Shown here piece after piece: positions 12,201 to 23,597 of a stretch of DNA of 64,000 nucleotides. Position 1 is the first letter of the stretch. Every line of letters starts with the position of its first letter. A program made the translations under genes and the position numbers. A model generated the notes under the pieces. The model worked only from the letters and a program-made list of their open reading frames with translations. It was not told the DNA's origin and did not search any database. The stretch spans positions 5,232,959 through 5,296,958 of the forward strand of contig OX291542.1 in assembly GCA_946406115.1 (NCBI GenBank), given 5' to 3'. This DNA is from Apoda limacodes (taxonomy: Eukaryota > Arthropoda > Insecta > Lepidoptera > Limacodidae).

Positions 12201-15200
12201 AATCTTTCAAAAACCAAATAGTAGGTAAGTTATCTTTCTAGTAACTAAGTACAAGGCAAGAGCTCAAATAATGCATTCATAATATACCTAACAAATGCTT
12301 AACTATTTGTAAATAACTCCTTTACGCCCTTACAAATGAACCGATTTGGCTAAAATTTGGAATAAAGATAGCTTATAGCCGAAACTAATGATTATGACTT
12401 TAATCGCATTTCATGCATAGACATTTTCTTGCTATATATTATCAATCAATCAAGAAGTTGCCGTAGGAATGTCACACCGATAACAGTTTTTCAGGGTTCT
12501 TTCAAGGTTCATCAGAAGGGAAAACTTATACGATCATTTTGGTGTCCGCCTGTCAGTCCGTCAAAATATTTTTTATCAGGAACGCGTGAAATTAATATCA
12601 AATACTTAAGTCCCTTAAAGCTGTAAAAAAATTAAGCTTTTAAGTCAAATGAATCAAAAAACGGTCATTTATGCCGCATATTTCGACTCATGCAAGCACT
12701 TAAATCAAAACCTAGAGTACTTCCTATTGACCTAGAATCATGAAATTTGGTGAAAAGCAAGGTCTTATACAGCACTAGTAAGGGAAAAAAAACGAAAAAT
12801 ATAAATTTGACATCTTATCACATACGAAAGTATATCTGTCTGTCTAGACCATTTTTCTCAGAAACCAATCATAGTATCAAGTTGAAATTTACATCAAATT
12901 TAAAAGTCTACGGTTCTTTAGAGCTTTTAAAAAAAACCAAGCTTTTAAGTTAACGCATTGAAAAAATACGCCTGTTTACTGTGGACAGCACAAGCAAAGG
13001 AAAGCTCAGTTTGCACGCTACCCTCGGTGCGCGAGTCAGACTTCCTTTTACCGGTTTTTAGGGTTCCGTAGCCAAATGGCAAAAAAAGGAACCTTTATAG
13101 ATTCGTCATGTCTGTCTGTTTGTCCGTCCGTATGTCACAGTCACCTTTTTTCGAAACTATAAGAATATATACATACTCTTGAAACTTGGTAAGTAGATGT
13201 ATTCTGTGAACTGCATTAAGGTTTTCACACAAAAAAAGAAAAAAAAAACAATAAATTTTTGGGGTTCCCCATACTTAGAACTGAAATTCCAAATTTTTTT
13301 TTTTCATCAAACCCATACGTGTGGAGTATCTATGGATAGGTCTTAAAAAATGATATTGAGGTTTCCAATTGTTTTTTGTTTCCAAAATGTGTCCCCCCCC
13401 CCCCTGTAACTTCTTAAATAAGAGAATGATAAAACTAAAACAAAATAAATGATGTACATTAATTACCATGCAAACTTCCACCGAAAATTGGTTTGAACGA
13501 TATCTAGTAAGTAGTTTTATACGTCATCAATCATAAACCGCATTTTATCATTTAATCAACTCAAATATAAAAATATTTTGGTTTGTGTTTGTAGATTACA
13601 TAAATGGTGGTAGGTACGGAACCCTCGGTGCGCGAGTCCAACTCGCACTTGGCCGGTTTTTTTAATGCGATTGAAAATATTTTCAATGGTACTGTGCATC
13701 AAATGAAATCATTATTAAGTCCATAGAAAAAACCGTGGTCATTCTCCATACATAATTGGACTAGTCTTTCAGTGGGACATGTATTACCTTTGGAAATAAA
13801 ACAGAGCTAGCCTAAATCTACTGAAAAAAAAAAAGTTGAAAATAGGAGAGTACAGGGAATACAGATTTGAAGTTATCTTTGTGAATGAAAATATTTTGAT
13901 ATGCATTTGCCAAAGATTTCTCGTACTCAGTTTTATAATCATCTAACCCTTCAGAAAAAATATTAAAGAATTAATGAAATAAATAAGATATTGAATTGTT
14001 TGTTATCCATACAGTGTTTATCGATTATTTACAGTGCAATTTGTACCTAGTTTTAAGATCTTTGCTCATGTGAGTGATTTATTTATCTTTTTGTTTCCGC
14101 TCAGAGTCAAAAAAACTTTTAAAAACAATTTGATGGCGCACAATAATCTTAATTTTATTATATTATGGTACGGTCCTAACGTTATTCTAAAACTTGACCA
14201 CCAGTTTTTTCTAATCCAAGATGGCCATTGTTCTCTTACAACAAAGAACAAATTAATCATTTGATATATCGATTTACACAGAATATTCTTATCTTATTCA
14301 GCAAATAAAATTAAAAGTCTTCTTAAAGTTGGTGGTGGGTTCGACTATAGTTAGAGGTATGTAACAATAAACTTTTACAACATTATGCTTTCAGGAATGT
14401 TATGGGTTGAGACTAAAAGGTTTCCACTTTATCACCCCCTCGAAGATGATCCAGGGTCTCGTGGGCATGATGAAGCAGTTTCTAAGTCAGAAGCTTGGAG
14501 AAAGAATTCACATTCACAAAAATATTGAGTCACTTGTTGAGTTTATACCAAAAGAAATGCTTCCGGAGGAATACGGGGGCAACGACAGGTCCAGATTGGC
14601 TCTCAAAGGTTATTTTATTCTATATTTATAAGGGATCCCTACAGTTGACTAGATACACCATTCGGTATCTTGGATTTCATCTTCTTTCATTGCATACTGT
14701 GATGAACCCCAGACGTCGCTTGAGGGTATTAGTCTCTAGTTGGATGTCTTAATAAAATGTTTACATAAACATTGCTAGTGTTAGGTTAATTTGAATAGAT
14801 GAAAATCTCGTCGAAGTTCGTGGCTACATACAAGTATGTATTTCAGGCCTTTAGACCTAAATAATTTTCGTGATCGTCTATTTTAGAAGGGAGTCGGTAT
14901 CTGGCCCTGGGTCTAGGTATTTTCTGTATCAAAGTCAGTTCTAGTAGGTATTTTAGAAGGGAGTCGGTATCTGGCCCTGGGTCTAGGTATTTTCTGTATC
15001 AAAGTCAGTTCTAGTAGGTATTTTAGAAGGGAGTCGGTATCTGGCCCTGGGTCTAGGTATTTTCTGTATCAAAGTCAGTTCTAGTAGGTATTTTAGAAGG
15101 GAGTCGGTATCTGGCCCTGGGTCTAGGTATTTTCTGTATCAAAGTCAGTTCTAGTAGGTATTTTAGAAGGGAGTCGGTATCTGACCCTGGGTCTAGGTAT

Positions 15201-18200
15201 TTTCTGTATCAAAGTCAGTTCTAGTAAGTATTTTCGGCAAAAGGACGTTGGTTTTTGTTTAAACCACTTGAATAGTGATTAAGCTTCTATTGTTGCAAGT
15301 TGTGTTATATTTACTGTTACTTTTACAATGAGTATTAACAGTTATCGTTTTTCTATTTTATTAATTACAAAAAGTATATTCGGTTGTTGTGAAATTTGAT
15401 AAATATTATTGTGTAGGATTTAGTCATTTTTTAGTGAAGAAACATGTTTTACCCTACTTAGTTTAACCCATTTTTCTCGGTTTTTGTTGCCGAGACATCC
15501 CCTCTCCCCACGTGAGATTTATTAAGATTCGGTGACCCCCTCCCCCCATAAACGCCTAACGTAATTAATAGACGCCCCCTAACATATCTGCTAATAGAAA
15601 AGGTGCTCATCGTTAAAAATGAAGCCGGATCAGGCCAGATGGCATATTTTTAAAATGTTAATAGGAACCTATTTATCATGACAATACATACAAAGTTTGT
15701 GCTAGGACGGAACTTATTGAGCAATTCTGCATACTCGATCTACATTGCTAGTTTTAGCTATAAAATACAGACTTCTGTTGTTGTAAAGCAGCAATCTAGG
15801 TTATATCTCGAAACCGAAACATTTTATAACTACCCAACTACGAAAGGTTACTTTGGCAGTCTGTGTATCTATGATAGCAGGATCATATGTTTCGATGTAG
15901 CTCCTAAGCTACTTATAATGTTTTGACTAATGAGGTGTTAGATTCGTCATTGTGTTCCGCGTGTCAGACGCTATAATTGTTGTAATCGACACACAAAAAA
16001 AGTAGTTAAAATGTTTCGTGTTATGTGTGTGTCTGTGTATGTATTTTATATCGATGAGCACCTTCCTAATACTGATATAAGTATTTTACAAGTAATGTCG
16101 TTTTTTATATAACCTGAGTGGTCGGGTTTTAGTTTTCAAACTTCAAATTATTGTTAGAGAACAGGGCTTTTATTTTACTAACTTAAGTTAGAGAAGAAGT
16201 TTATTTTTACTGACTTGAGTAAGAGAACAGGGCTTTTATTTTAACTGACTTGTGTTAGAGTACAGGGTTTTTTATTTTACTGACTTGCGTTCGAGAACAG
16301 GGTTTTTATTTTTTCTAACTTAGGTTAGAGATGGATTTTATTTTTACTGACTTCAGTTAGAGAACGGGGCTTTTATTTTACTAACTTAAGTTAGAGAAGA
16401 AGTTTATTTTTACTGACTTGAGTAAGAGAACAGGGCTTTTATTTTTACTGACTTGTGTTAGAGTACATAGTTTTTTATTTTACTGACTTGAGTTCGAGAA
16501 CAGGGTTTTAAGTTTTTCTAACTTAAGTTAGAGAAGGATTTTATTTTTACTGATTTGACTTATTGGGGTACACCGGTACACCTTAATGAGTCAAAAAGCT
16601 CCCATCTTATCGGCCACTGAGTTGACTAAACAAAAATTTAAGGCCCCATATACTGCACACTAGCGCTACCACTATATGCTTATTTCTTCTTCATATACAT
16701 AATACGAATTAAAAATTTAAAAATAGTTACTTGTCATCAACTATTTTTGGAACGTTTTGTGTTTGTTAAATAACACATAGAGTCTAAAAACTATAGAAAA
16801 AGTTTGATTATGTATTTTTCGTTTATTAATAGTTTTATTTTTCGTTCCTGCACATTTTGTTTTTGCATGAGAAGTAAATTTAAAAAATCCATTGGCGAGT
16901 ATTATCTTGTTCATTGTCATTTGGTTTGTTGGAAATGACTTTACAGTTGTTTTCTACATACCAATTACGATTTTGATGAAATTTCAGATTTATAGGTTTA
17001 AATTCAATAGTTTATCTATATAGGGATATCTATTATTCTCTGACAAGAATTCTTTTTCAGAGAAAATTCGTTTTCTACCATCGATATGAAAAAACAATAG
17101 ATATGGTAACATGACACTGTGGTTCGGAAACCGGCGTAGCCGTTGATAGCGGGGGTGGAGTAGGTGAAGTGGGGCATGAAAGTCAGAATTTTTTTTCCAA
17201 TTTAAACCTTATGTTCATTGCATAAGGCTTACACGTTGACACTAGTGACATCTTGTGATGAGTAGCAGTACTTTAATTTTACATTAGACCCAGTGTTGTT
17301 CCTGTGGCGATATGAACAAAATTATCGATAGATTACTATGATGCTTGATGATCAAAAATATCTTTGGAAAATTCAAAGTCCTTACTATCAACACATATTT
17401 TTATATTATCGGTAGTAAAATCATTCTGAATCTATAAAATCGTTAATTAAACTGGCGATTTTAGGCTTTTTAAAAGTCTAATTTATTGAAATATACTTAA
17501 ATTATAAATGAACCTAAATAATTTAATTCTAATAAGTTTGCAGTGGACATATAAAACAGCAAATAATATTGTGATTTAGATAGTACATAGTTGGAATATA
17601 GATATACTTTACCTTACCTTACTTGTACCTTTATGCTTTAACTTAACTTTGTTTGAACACGCATTACGTTAAAACGGCTAAATTAGTTCAAAATTTAAAC
17701 TTTACCGTAAGCTTTCGTTTTATCGAATTTGATTCATGGCATGAAAATATATAGATGAACGCTAAAAGTTTTATCATAAAAATAATAAATAATATGAGTT
17801 TTAATTTAATTTATATTAATAATATGATTTGAAATTTGAAAAATAATCTATACTTACTATACTATTATAAAATAAATGTAAAAGTTTGTTTGTTCTTCCT
17901 TTACAACGCCCGAGAGCATCATATAAACCTAAAATTTGGCCCAGAGATAGTATAAAATACCGAGAAGTCCAAAGTACCCGTAGAAATAACTATAACCAAA
18001 TTACACGCGGACGAATTATAGCTTCAGCTGTAGCTTGCTATTGCAAACTTTCTTTCTAAAAAAAGAAGTTTCCGTAGAAATTTAACACTGATAACCAAAT
18101 TTAGTGCAGTCAGAGCAGCAGGCAAAAGCTAGTTATAGGTTTTACTCCACATACACTACTCGTATGATTTTCCAGACGTTAAGAAGTCTCGCAAAAGCAT

Positions 18201-21111
18201 GCAAAAGTTAACAATCACATAACATAAAGCTTAACAAAAAAGCGAAATAAAAACATTATCCAAGTCCATCATTCTGTATATTAAATAAAACAACGAAACA
18301 CTTCTATAAATCAAAGGAAAGCTCGGGGCTAGACAAATTCTCTAAAACTATATTTACTTTGACACAATATTATACAACAGTTTCTTACTGACTAGATTTT
18401 GCCCAGCGGCTCCACCCGCCCTAAATTAACTGGTTATCGGCGGGAAATTTTTACGGAAACTCCTTGATGGTACTATGAAAGTTTGCTATGTAAAGTTGTA
18501 GTTCGTACAAGTGGAATTTGTGAAAAGTGGGGACTTGTGAATTTTCCGGGATAAAAAAATAGCCTACTTTCTTTCTATTCCAGGACTAAACCTAAATGTG
18601 TGCCAAGTTTCATCCCGCTCCGTCCAGTGGTTGACGCGTGATTGAGTAACAAACATCCAAACTTTCGCATTTAAAATATTATTCGGATGAAAAGCAGTAT
18701 TTTTAGATGTATTTTTCATTAAATAAGCGCGTTAAAATGTATAATTAAATCTTCATTTAACTGATTGTACCCACAGGTTGATAGAATTATTTAACTTTTT
18801 AAAAATAATTTATTTTTCGAACGCTATTGAAATTTTGAACGCAACCCTAAAACATTCCATTGACTACAAGCATCAATTCACTTCATTTCCACAGGTGTAA
18901 ATTGATCACAACGGGTAAAAAACATCGATATTTTTATCTCATGCGTACAACACTAAGCAAATTAAGCTATTTCGCTAAGCGATATAGATAGTAGTTTAGC
19001 TACTCACGGATAGATGGCGCATCAGATATTTAATTTATTCTTTATGTCATTGTAATACGGTTTAGATTAGGTCAATAATTTTTCGAAATAAAGACTCCAC
19101 AACAATTTCTACTCAAATAGAGGTGAGATACTTTGTTGTCTTCGATTTATTTTCGTTGTGAATTTATGAAGCAATATCCTAATAATCTTGAAAAACAGTC
19201 ACAGTTGAAGTGTAATTTATTCTTTTTATCACAAATAAAAAGAAAGGTTTAAAATTATGCCATGAAATTGAAAAAATAACACTTTTTATGAACAAGATTA
19301 CAGTGATGACAAACATGATTTCGATAAAAATAGTGCACCTCTATTAAAGTAATTTATTATAAATTAAAGTAAATCGGTTATTTATGAAAAAATAATACTA
19401 AAGTGTGTTAAGTTACGTCGCTGGAACTCTTATTTACCTTTTTTTTATAGTTTTTACAACTTTTTACAGCACAATACGACATTATTGAAATAAAACAAAC
19501 AAAATATCTTTAGATGTTCACTCGCCGAGGGTGACCTTGTGTTTGTTGCGTCAAATCGATGCGCTACTCAACATAGTCTAAAAATTAGACTATGGGCGGT
19601 TAGCCTGCCGGTGCTTTTTGGACATATCTATTGTTTTTTCATATCGATGTTTTCTACACAAGTACCGAAGTAATAAAAATTACCTTCTAAGGTATCTCAT
19701 AGAATGCCTCAGCAGTTGTATGCCCCCCTGCTAGGGGAACAGTCCTCTTCGTAGAGAATTGAATTATAGCTAACTAGCTTTTGCCCGCGGTTTCACCCGC
19801 CCTAAATTCGGTTATCGGTGTATAAGGGATTTCAACGGCAACTCTTTAATTATGGAAAAAACCGACTCACACTTGACGTTATTAAGTAGCCTATGTCTTT
19901 CCCCGGGACTCAAACTATCTCCATGCCAAATTTTCCCGAGGTTCCACCCACCCTAAATTCGGTTATCGGTGTAGGGTTTTTACGGCAACACGTCAATTAA
20001 TATACAAATAACCGACTCACACTTGTTTTAAAGTAGCCTATGTTCTTTTCCGGGATTTAAGCTATCTCCATGCCAAATTTCATCTTTATCCGTACAGCAG
20101 CGGTTTAAGCGGGAAGAGGTAACAGACAGAAAGAGTTACTTTCGCATCTATAATACTAGCTTTTGCCCGCGGTTTCAACCGCACTAAATTCAGTTATCGC
20201 TGTAGGATTTCAACGGCAACTCTGCAATTATAGAAAAAAAAACCGACTCGCACTTGACGTTTCCAAGTAGCGTAAGTCCTTTTCCGAAACTCAAACTATC
20301 TCTATGCCAATTTTTAATCGGTACAGCGGCTTAAGCGTTAAGAGACACAGGCAGAAGACAGACAGAGCTACTTTCGCATTTATAATATTAGTATGGATTT
20401 GCGGACTTTTGTCGAGATAGCAGACCACTCGTTTGTCAGTTTTCTAGAATACGACTAGGCCACGATCTCCAATGCGACTGGGCTTCGAACTCTTCCGCGC
20501 TACATCATTAGCGTGTTTGTTACGTGCATAATGCTTTTATACTAGCTACCCAAGATGGGACTAACATTAACTTGAAAAATGTTGACCCACACCATGGACA
20601 TTTCATACAAAAACTATGTTTTTCGTAACTACAAACACTACGAAAAGATATTACGTGTGTGTACACGCAAATGTGTGCGTGTTCTATACTAGCGGTAACA
20701 ATATCGTAACAGAGAGGCGATGAGGTCTTTTTGAGATCACATTTATTTAATATCAAGCCAATAAAATGACCTAAACAGGCTAATCTAACCAATGGATGTT
20801 TCATTGTGGATATCGAAATAATAGAGAAATTATACTTTAGCGTGTGGTCTAATGTTCTAAAATATGAGCAAAATGAACTTTGTGTTACTATGTTTGCAAA
20901 AGATTAAAAAAAAAATTAGAATGTTTCATAAGGTTTAAAGTCTTTCTTGTTCGCAGCTGACTTGATAGATCAGGTGGCGTCAGAAGAGCACATCAAGTAC
21001 ATGCAAGAGATGAGAAGAGCCACCACTGACGAGAGATACAGAGATACACACGAGTTTAACACTAAGTACATGGGGTTGCCAGGGACTTTCAGAAATTTAA
21101 TTGTCGATTAA
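6209..21111 (+). CDS. CRAL-TRIO (Sec14-like) lipid-transfer protein gene, 5' exon not found
   Basis: Five exons lie at 6209-6365, 9831-9951, 11656-11790, 14395-14608 and 20957-21111 (TAA at 21109). All have AG/GT borders and agreeing phases (1, 2, 0, 0, 1), giving about 260 residues. Exon 6209 encodes the CRAL-TRIO N-terminal helical part (FLEVTIIQCKGSVERAKSRL, then TMLPKFF). The next exons give HVFLLPKLTEEYNRVAIVKA, GAVVIFDYLDINVGEF, GLRLKGFHFIT and RIHIHKNIESLVEFIPKEML with PEEYGG, all hallmarks of the Sec14/CRAL-TRIO lipid-binding fold. Family members are usually about 300 aa and bind retinoids, tocopherol or other hydrophobic ligands in the cytosol, so about 40-50 N-terminal residues, including the start, are missing. 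They probably sit in an exon upstream of 6209 or outside the window. The ligand cannot be inferred. Closest by feel are the insect alpha-tocopherol-transfer-protein-like/clavesin-like members. Introns are large (3465, 1704, 2604 and 6348 bp) and full of repeats. No clear AATAAA directly follows the stop. Confidence 0.9.
6366..9830 (+). other. Intron of the CRAL-TRIO gene, repeat-rich
   Basis: This 3465-bp intron carries a GC-richer TE-like stretch at about 6650-6910, a reverse partial SINE at 7135-7260, two 'gagtccgactcgcactt' repeat ends near 7728 and 7828, a Helitron-like relic at about 7960-8240 and another at 9400-9722 (end ...gccgctggcaaaagcttg). The short reading frames in it have no family signature. 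Confidence 0.7.
9400..9722 (+). mobile_element. Helitron-like relic
   Basis: The 3' end 'gcgaagccgctggcaaaagc' matches the end of the family seen intact at 17,847-18,132 (...caggcaaaagctag). Inside it are 'ctgatctatcaacgcacag' and 'taagaaaggattttccaaaa', also found near 8010-8100. The 5'-TC terminus is not recognisable and the CTAG is degraded to CTTG. Confidence 0.45.
9952..11655 (+). other. Intron of the CRAL-TRIO gene
   Basis: This 1704-bp intron lies between the exons ending at 9951 (donor gtaagt) and starting at 11656 (acceptor tttag). Apart from a Tc1/mariner-like fragment (11,040-11,345) it contains degraded dispersed repeats only. No second gene is supported. Confidence 0.7.
11040..11345 (-). 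pseudogene. Tc1/mariner-like transposase C-terminal fragment
   Basis: The minus strand reads WPLHSPDLNPMDYSLWLMLE, then ARVCTTPQRSVNDL. SPDLNPxDYxLW..LE is the last-catalytic-residue block of Tc1/mariner transposases, with the terminal acidic residue in 'LE'. A frameshift follows, and further downstream text (up to about 11,040) fits the transposase C-terminus. Only this end is present, inside an intron of the opposite-strand CRAL-TRIO gene. Confidence 0.7.
12480..13058 (+). repeat. Dispersed 'gttcc...gcgcgagtc' repeat, copy 1
   Basis: It starts with 'cagggttctttcaaggttca' and 'tgtccgcctgtcagtccgtc' and ends with 'ctcggtgcgcgagtcagac' followed by ccggttttt. The end is shared with 417-870 and 13,059-13,665. 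It is non-coding and moderately diverged. Confidence 0.65.
13059..13665 (+). repeat. Dispersed 'gttcc...gcgcgagtc' repeat, copy 2 (near complete)
   Basis: It begins with 'tagggttccgtagccaaatg' and 'tgtttgtccgtccgtatgtc' and ends with 'acggaaccctcggtgcgcga', gtccaactcgcacttggcc and a T run. The left end ggttccgta and right end tacggaacc are inverted, so this may be a complete non-autonomous element of about 600 bp. It lies directly after a related copy. Confidence 0.65.
14881..15230. repeat. Minisatellite, five 70-bp units
   Basis: Units start with 'ttttagaagggagtcggtat' at 14,881, 14,951, 15,021, 15,091 and 15,161. The first four read identically by eye. The fifth carries two substitutions (ctgaccc for ctggccc, tagtaagta for tagtaggta). 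The near-perfect identity points to recent expansion or homogenisation. The array is intronic and non-coding. Confidence 0.95.
16153..16559. repeat. Tandem repeat with ~41-bp units in a 203-bp higher-order period
   Basis: Variants of 'gagaacagggcttttatttt' followed by actgacttgagtta repeat about ten times. The same sequence of five variants restarts at 16,356 (gttagagaacggggc) after 16,153 (gttagagaacagggc), a period of 203 bp, so a five-unit block was itself duplicated. Confidence 0.85.
17847..18132 (+). mobile_element. Helitron-like non-autonomous element
   Basis: It begins with TC after an A (tctatacttactatactatt) and ends with gcaggcaaaagCTAG before a T. The 5'-TC/CTRR-3' termini and A^T insertion are Helitron hallmarks. 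The interior 'gtaaaagtttgtttgttc' and the end recur in inverted form in the next elements. Confidence 0.65.
18392..18687 (-). mobile_element. Helitron-like non-autonomous element
   Basis: The plus strand shows ctagattttgcccagcggc at the left (the element's 3' end, reading ...CTAG on the minus strand) and 'actttcgcatttaaaatatt' ...cgga at the right (the 5'-TC end). The family matches 20,156-20,397 and the copies inside the duplicated units. Confidence 0.6.
19774..20155 (-). mobile_element. Helitron-like element, rearranged
   Basis: The left end 'ctagcttttgcccgcggttt' is the 3' terminus on the minus strand. A second, internal version of the same end (cgaggttccacccaccctaa) follows near 19,928, so two copies are probably nested or fused. 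It abuts the next element directly. Confidence 0.55.
20156..20397 (-). mobile_element. Helitron-like non-autonomous element
   Basis: It carries CTAG (complement at 20,156-20,159) with gcttttgcccgcggtttc, and at the other end 'ctttcgcatttataatatta' gtatgga, giving 5'-TC on the minus strand, flanked by A and T. This is one of the cleaner copies of the family in the window. Confidence 0.7.
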
Positions 21112-21495
21112 ATTGTTTTCTTTTATAATTTTTTTTTATTTCAATTTAGTACCAATATCTTAGTTTGAAATGAAATACAGACTCCCTAAAGTTGAATTCT
21201 CATTTTTGCTCGGTGCTTGGATCTAGAAGATGCTACACCTACATCTGATAAGACCTACTTCAAATATCTTAGGTATACTAAACCCTCAATTTCATACGGA
21301 AGACAATTGCCAAAAACCCATAATATTTAAAATATTCAATTCAAAAATGAAATATTTTAAGTAGTGATGGAAACTTACCAGGAGGTAGAAGCCATTAATA
21401 TCGATTGTCAATTTACTGACTTCCATATTTTACGATGCCTGGAAGTTACAGTGCAGCAAACTTCTCTGACCTTCGGACCTCGGGTGTTGGGTCAC
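21112..21495. other. 3' flank of the CRAL-TRIO gene, nothing recognised
   Basis: The first part is AT-rich 3' UTR-like sequence. No strong AATAAA is seen close to the stop; the nearest weak variants lie near 21,170. The rest shows no gene or known repeat. Confidence 0.5.
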
Positions 21496-21766
21496 CAGGG
21501 CTGTAGCTAAGGGGGGGCATTGTTGGGCAATGCCCTACCTTAAAAGAACCATAAACTAAGGTATAATATATATAAATAGTATTTCCGTACTATAAATTAA
21601 TACCATTTTGCTCTTGATTCCCGCGATCCCACCCAATTACCTTCTACCTTAATTACTCACGCTCACAAGCAGGTAAAATAATGAAAGATAGAAAAATTAC
21701 TTGCGCCGTACCCGTGCATGAAACCACCGCTGCCCTACCTTAGATTCAACTCTAGCTACAGCCCTG
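21496..21766. mobile_element. hAT-like MITE
   Basis: There are 14-bp perfect terminal inverted repeats, CAGGGCTGTAGCTA at 21,496-21,509 and its complement at 21,753-21,766. They are flanked by an 8-bp direct repeat with one mismatch (tgggtcac at 21,488-21,495, tgggtcgc at 21,767-21,774). TIRs starting CAGGG with 8-bp duplications are characteristic of the hAT superfamily. The 271-bp interior has no transposase. Confidence 0.85.
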
Positions 21767-21774
21767 TGGGTCGC

Positions 21775-23590
21775 TAGTGTAGTTGTTAATTTACACCATT
21801 TCAATATGGAAACTGTAGTTTTGATTTTTGACCACTGGGTTACAAAAGTTTTTGTACTATAGTTTTAGTGACACCTTTGCCTGAAGGCAGGGTTGTCTTG
21901 GATTTTGAGAATCGTCACATGTGTTGCCAGGTCCTATAGTCAAACTTTCAGAATAGGAGAAAAGAAATCGGGAATAGGGACAGTAATTTTTTGAAATAAT
22001 AAAAAACTTTTATTTTTCAACATTGTTTTTACCCATCATTGAATAACAGTTCAGTAATTATAAAACATCAAACATAAACAGAATCTGATTTGTTTCTGCT
22101 TTTAGTAGGGTTATGTAAGAACCTATTTTCTGTGTCTATGTCTCTGTAGCGTAAGTATTTTGTGCTAACTCGCTGATCGTTATCAAAATAACCTATATAA
22201 TAGATTTTTTTTGTAATTTCCTTAGTTACCCGACTGACAAAGAAAGGAGGGTAATGTTTATCCAGCGTATGTATGTTCATTAAAATGGCACGAACGGCAC
22301 GAACGGCTTGACGGATTTTGACATACGGTCATTTGATTCGTCGTGATCGTGGAGTGACATTTGGTATATTTAAAATTTCTAAAAAATCAAAATGGCAGAT
22401 ATTATGCGCTTAAATGTGCAGGTAAAAATTTTTTTTAAGACCAGCGAGTAGAGTATCAAAATAAAGGGCTTTTATATATATAGTTCAACCAATCTGTTCT
22501 ACTATTTAAACATGAATCCCGCCTGCTTAAAGTTAAATATTTGGTATGTTTTAGGGGCACTTGTTTACTTCTTTTTAGTTTTTGCAGTCGGTTTTTTATT
22601 TATTTTTATTTAAATTGTAGAAAGAGCTGAGTACACGCAAATAACACCTTACCTGGAAGAAATAATAATATAGTACAAAAATATAGGTAAGTACTGTATT
22701 TAAGCCAGGATTTAAAAAATCTCACAGTACTAACGCTACGGTTCCAATCGTTGTGGTGCACAAAATTCTGGTAAATTGCACAAAGTGGAACAAAATTGTT
22801 GCTTTTTGACAAGCTTTCACTGCACTTCGCGGCGCCTTTCAGCGGGCTTCATCCAACCGAATTTCTCATTTGTTTTTGAAATTTACTGATCAATCCCTGT
22901 GAAATTTCTTATTCATAATCCCAAGCCGAATACCTAGGTCTGTGGTTTTCCAAAATCTTGTAAAACGTTCTATTAACTAGAAATTTAACTAGACTTTATT
23001 AAATGATTTGTATGAAAAACTAGAATCCTGTTTAACTTTTGAACTATAAAATTTGATAGAAAACTGGCACACTGCAGACCTAGACGGCATGAGCTAGTAG
23101 TGACTTTATGTAGCCGACTTACAAAACTAGCGACTTCATCTTTATCAAATGATTATGTATGTTTTTTCACATAAATAAGGTTTTCATAAATACAAGTATA
23201 TTAATATGTCTAAGTAAGCACATTAATGCCCGTAAATTTATTCTTCAATGTTACTCTTGGTCCTAATTTATAAATTCATGAATAGTTCGTGTTTACAGTA
23301 TAAAAATAGTTCGTGTTTACAATATAAAAATTGTGTAACCTTAAAAGCTTGATCCCAAAGTAAAATTCCGTTGGCATCAGAGTATGAAAATAACTGGAGT
23401 AGACTTTACAAATTCATTACTTTATATAATGATATAAGGTTTAATATTATTAGTTCCTGTGACTGACGACTATGAAAAAGAAATCGTTGTTAATTTTACA
23501 CACGAGCCTTGCACTTGAGAAATAAATGATTCCAGCATTGGTTGTATGGTAGTCTGTCCTGTACTTCACAATTACCTACATGTATTTTTG
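21775..23590. other. Intergenic stretch without supported genes
   Basis: AT-rich sequence with scattered repeat scraps. Reading frames on the minus strand at 22,068-22,280 and 22,606-22,812 show no domain, no conserved splice context and no codon bias I could use, so they were not called. Confidence 0.5.
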
Positions 23591-23597
23591 CCATTTA

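Larger units (their letters stand above)
11791..14394 (+). other. Intron of the CRAL-TRIO gene with two dispersed repeats
   Basis: This 2604-bp intron contains two neighbouring, similarly organised repeats at 12,480-13,058 and 13,059-13,665 (listed separately). Reading frames at 14,034-14,264 on both strands are mutual shadows without family signature. Confidence 0.7.
17079..19649. repeat. Perfect 27-bp inverted repeats 2.5 kb apart
   Basis: The 27 bases at 17,079-17,105 (core tatgaaaaaacaatagatat) are the exact reverse complement of 19,623-19,649. They may be ends of a DNA transposon or two inverted copies of a short repeat. The sequence between holds Helitron-like elements and no transposase frame. 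Neighbouring bases do not extend the match. Confidence 0.6.
14609..20956 (+). other. Last intron of the CRAL-TRIO gene, 6.3 kb
   Basis: It spans the donor gttatt at 14,609 to the acceptor 'ttgttcgcag' at 20,956. It contains the 70-bp and ~41-bp tandem repeats, a pair of 27-bp inverted repeats 2.5 kb apart, and four Helitron-like elements, all listed separately. The minus-strand reading frame at 20,520-20,804 has no recognisable motif and was not called. Confidence 0.75.

Noticed and set aside
14881..15230. Regular repeats that could look like a CRISPR array
   Set aside because: The 70-bp units are contiguous, with no unique spacers, and lie in a eukaryotic intron.
20520..20804. 94-codon minus-strand frame with several cysteines
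   Set aside because: No recognisable domain. It sits in an intron of an opposite-strand gene between repeats, and nothing beyond length supports it.
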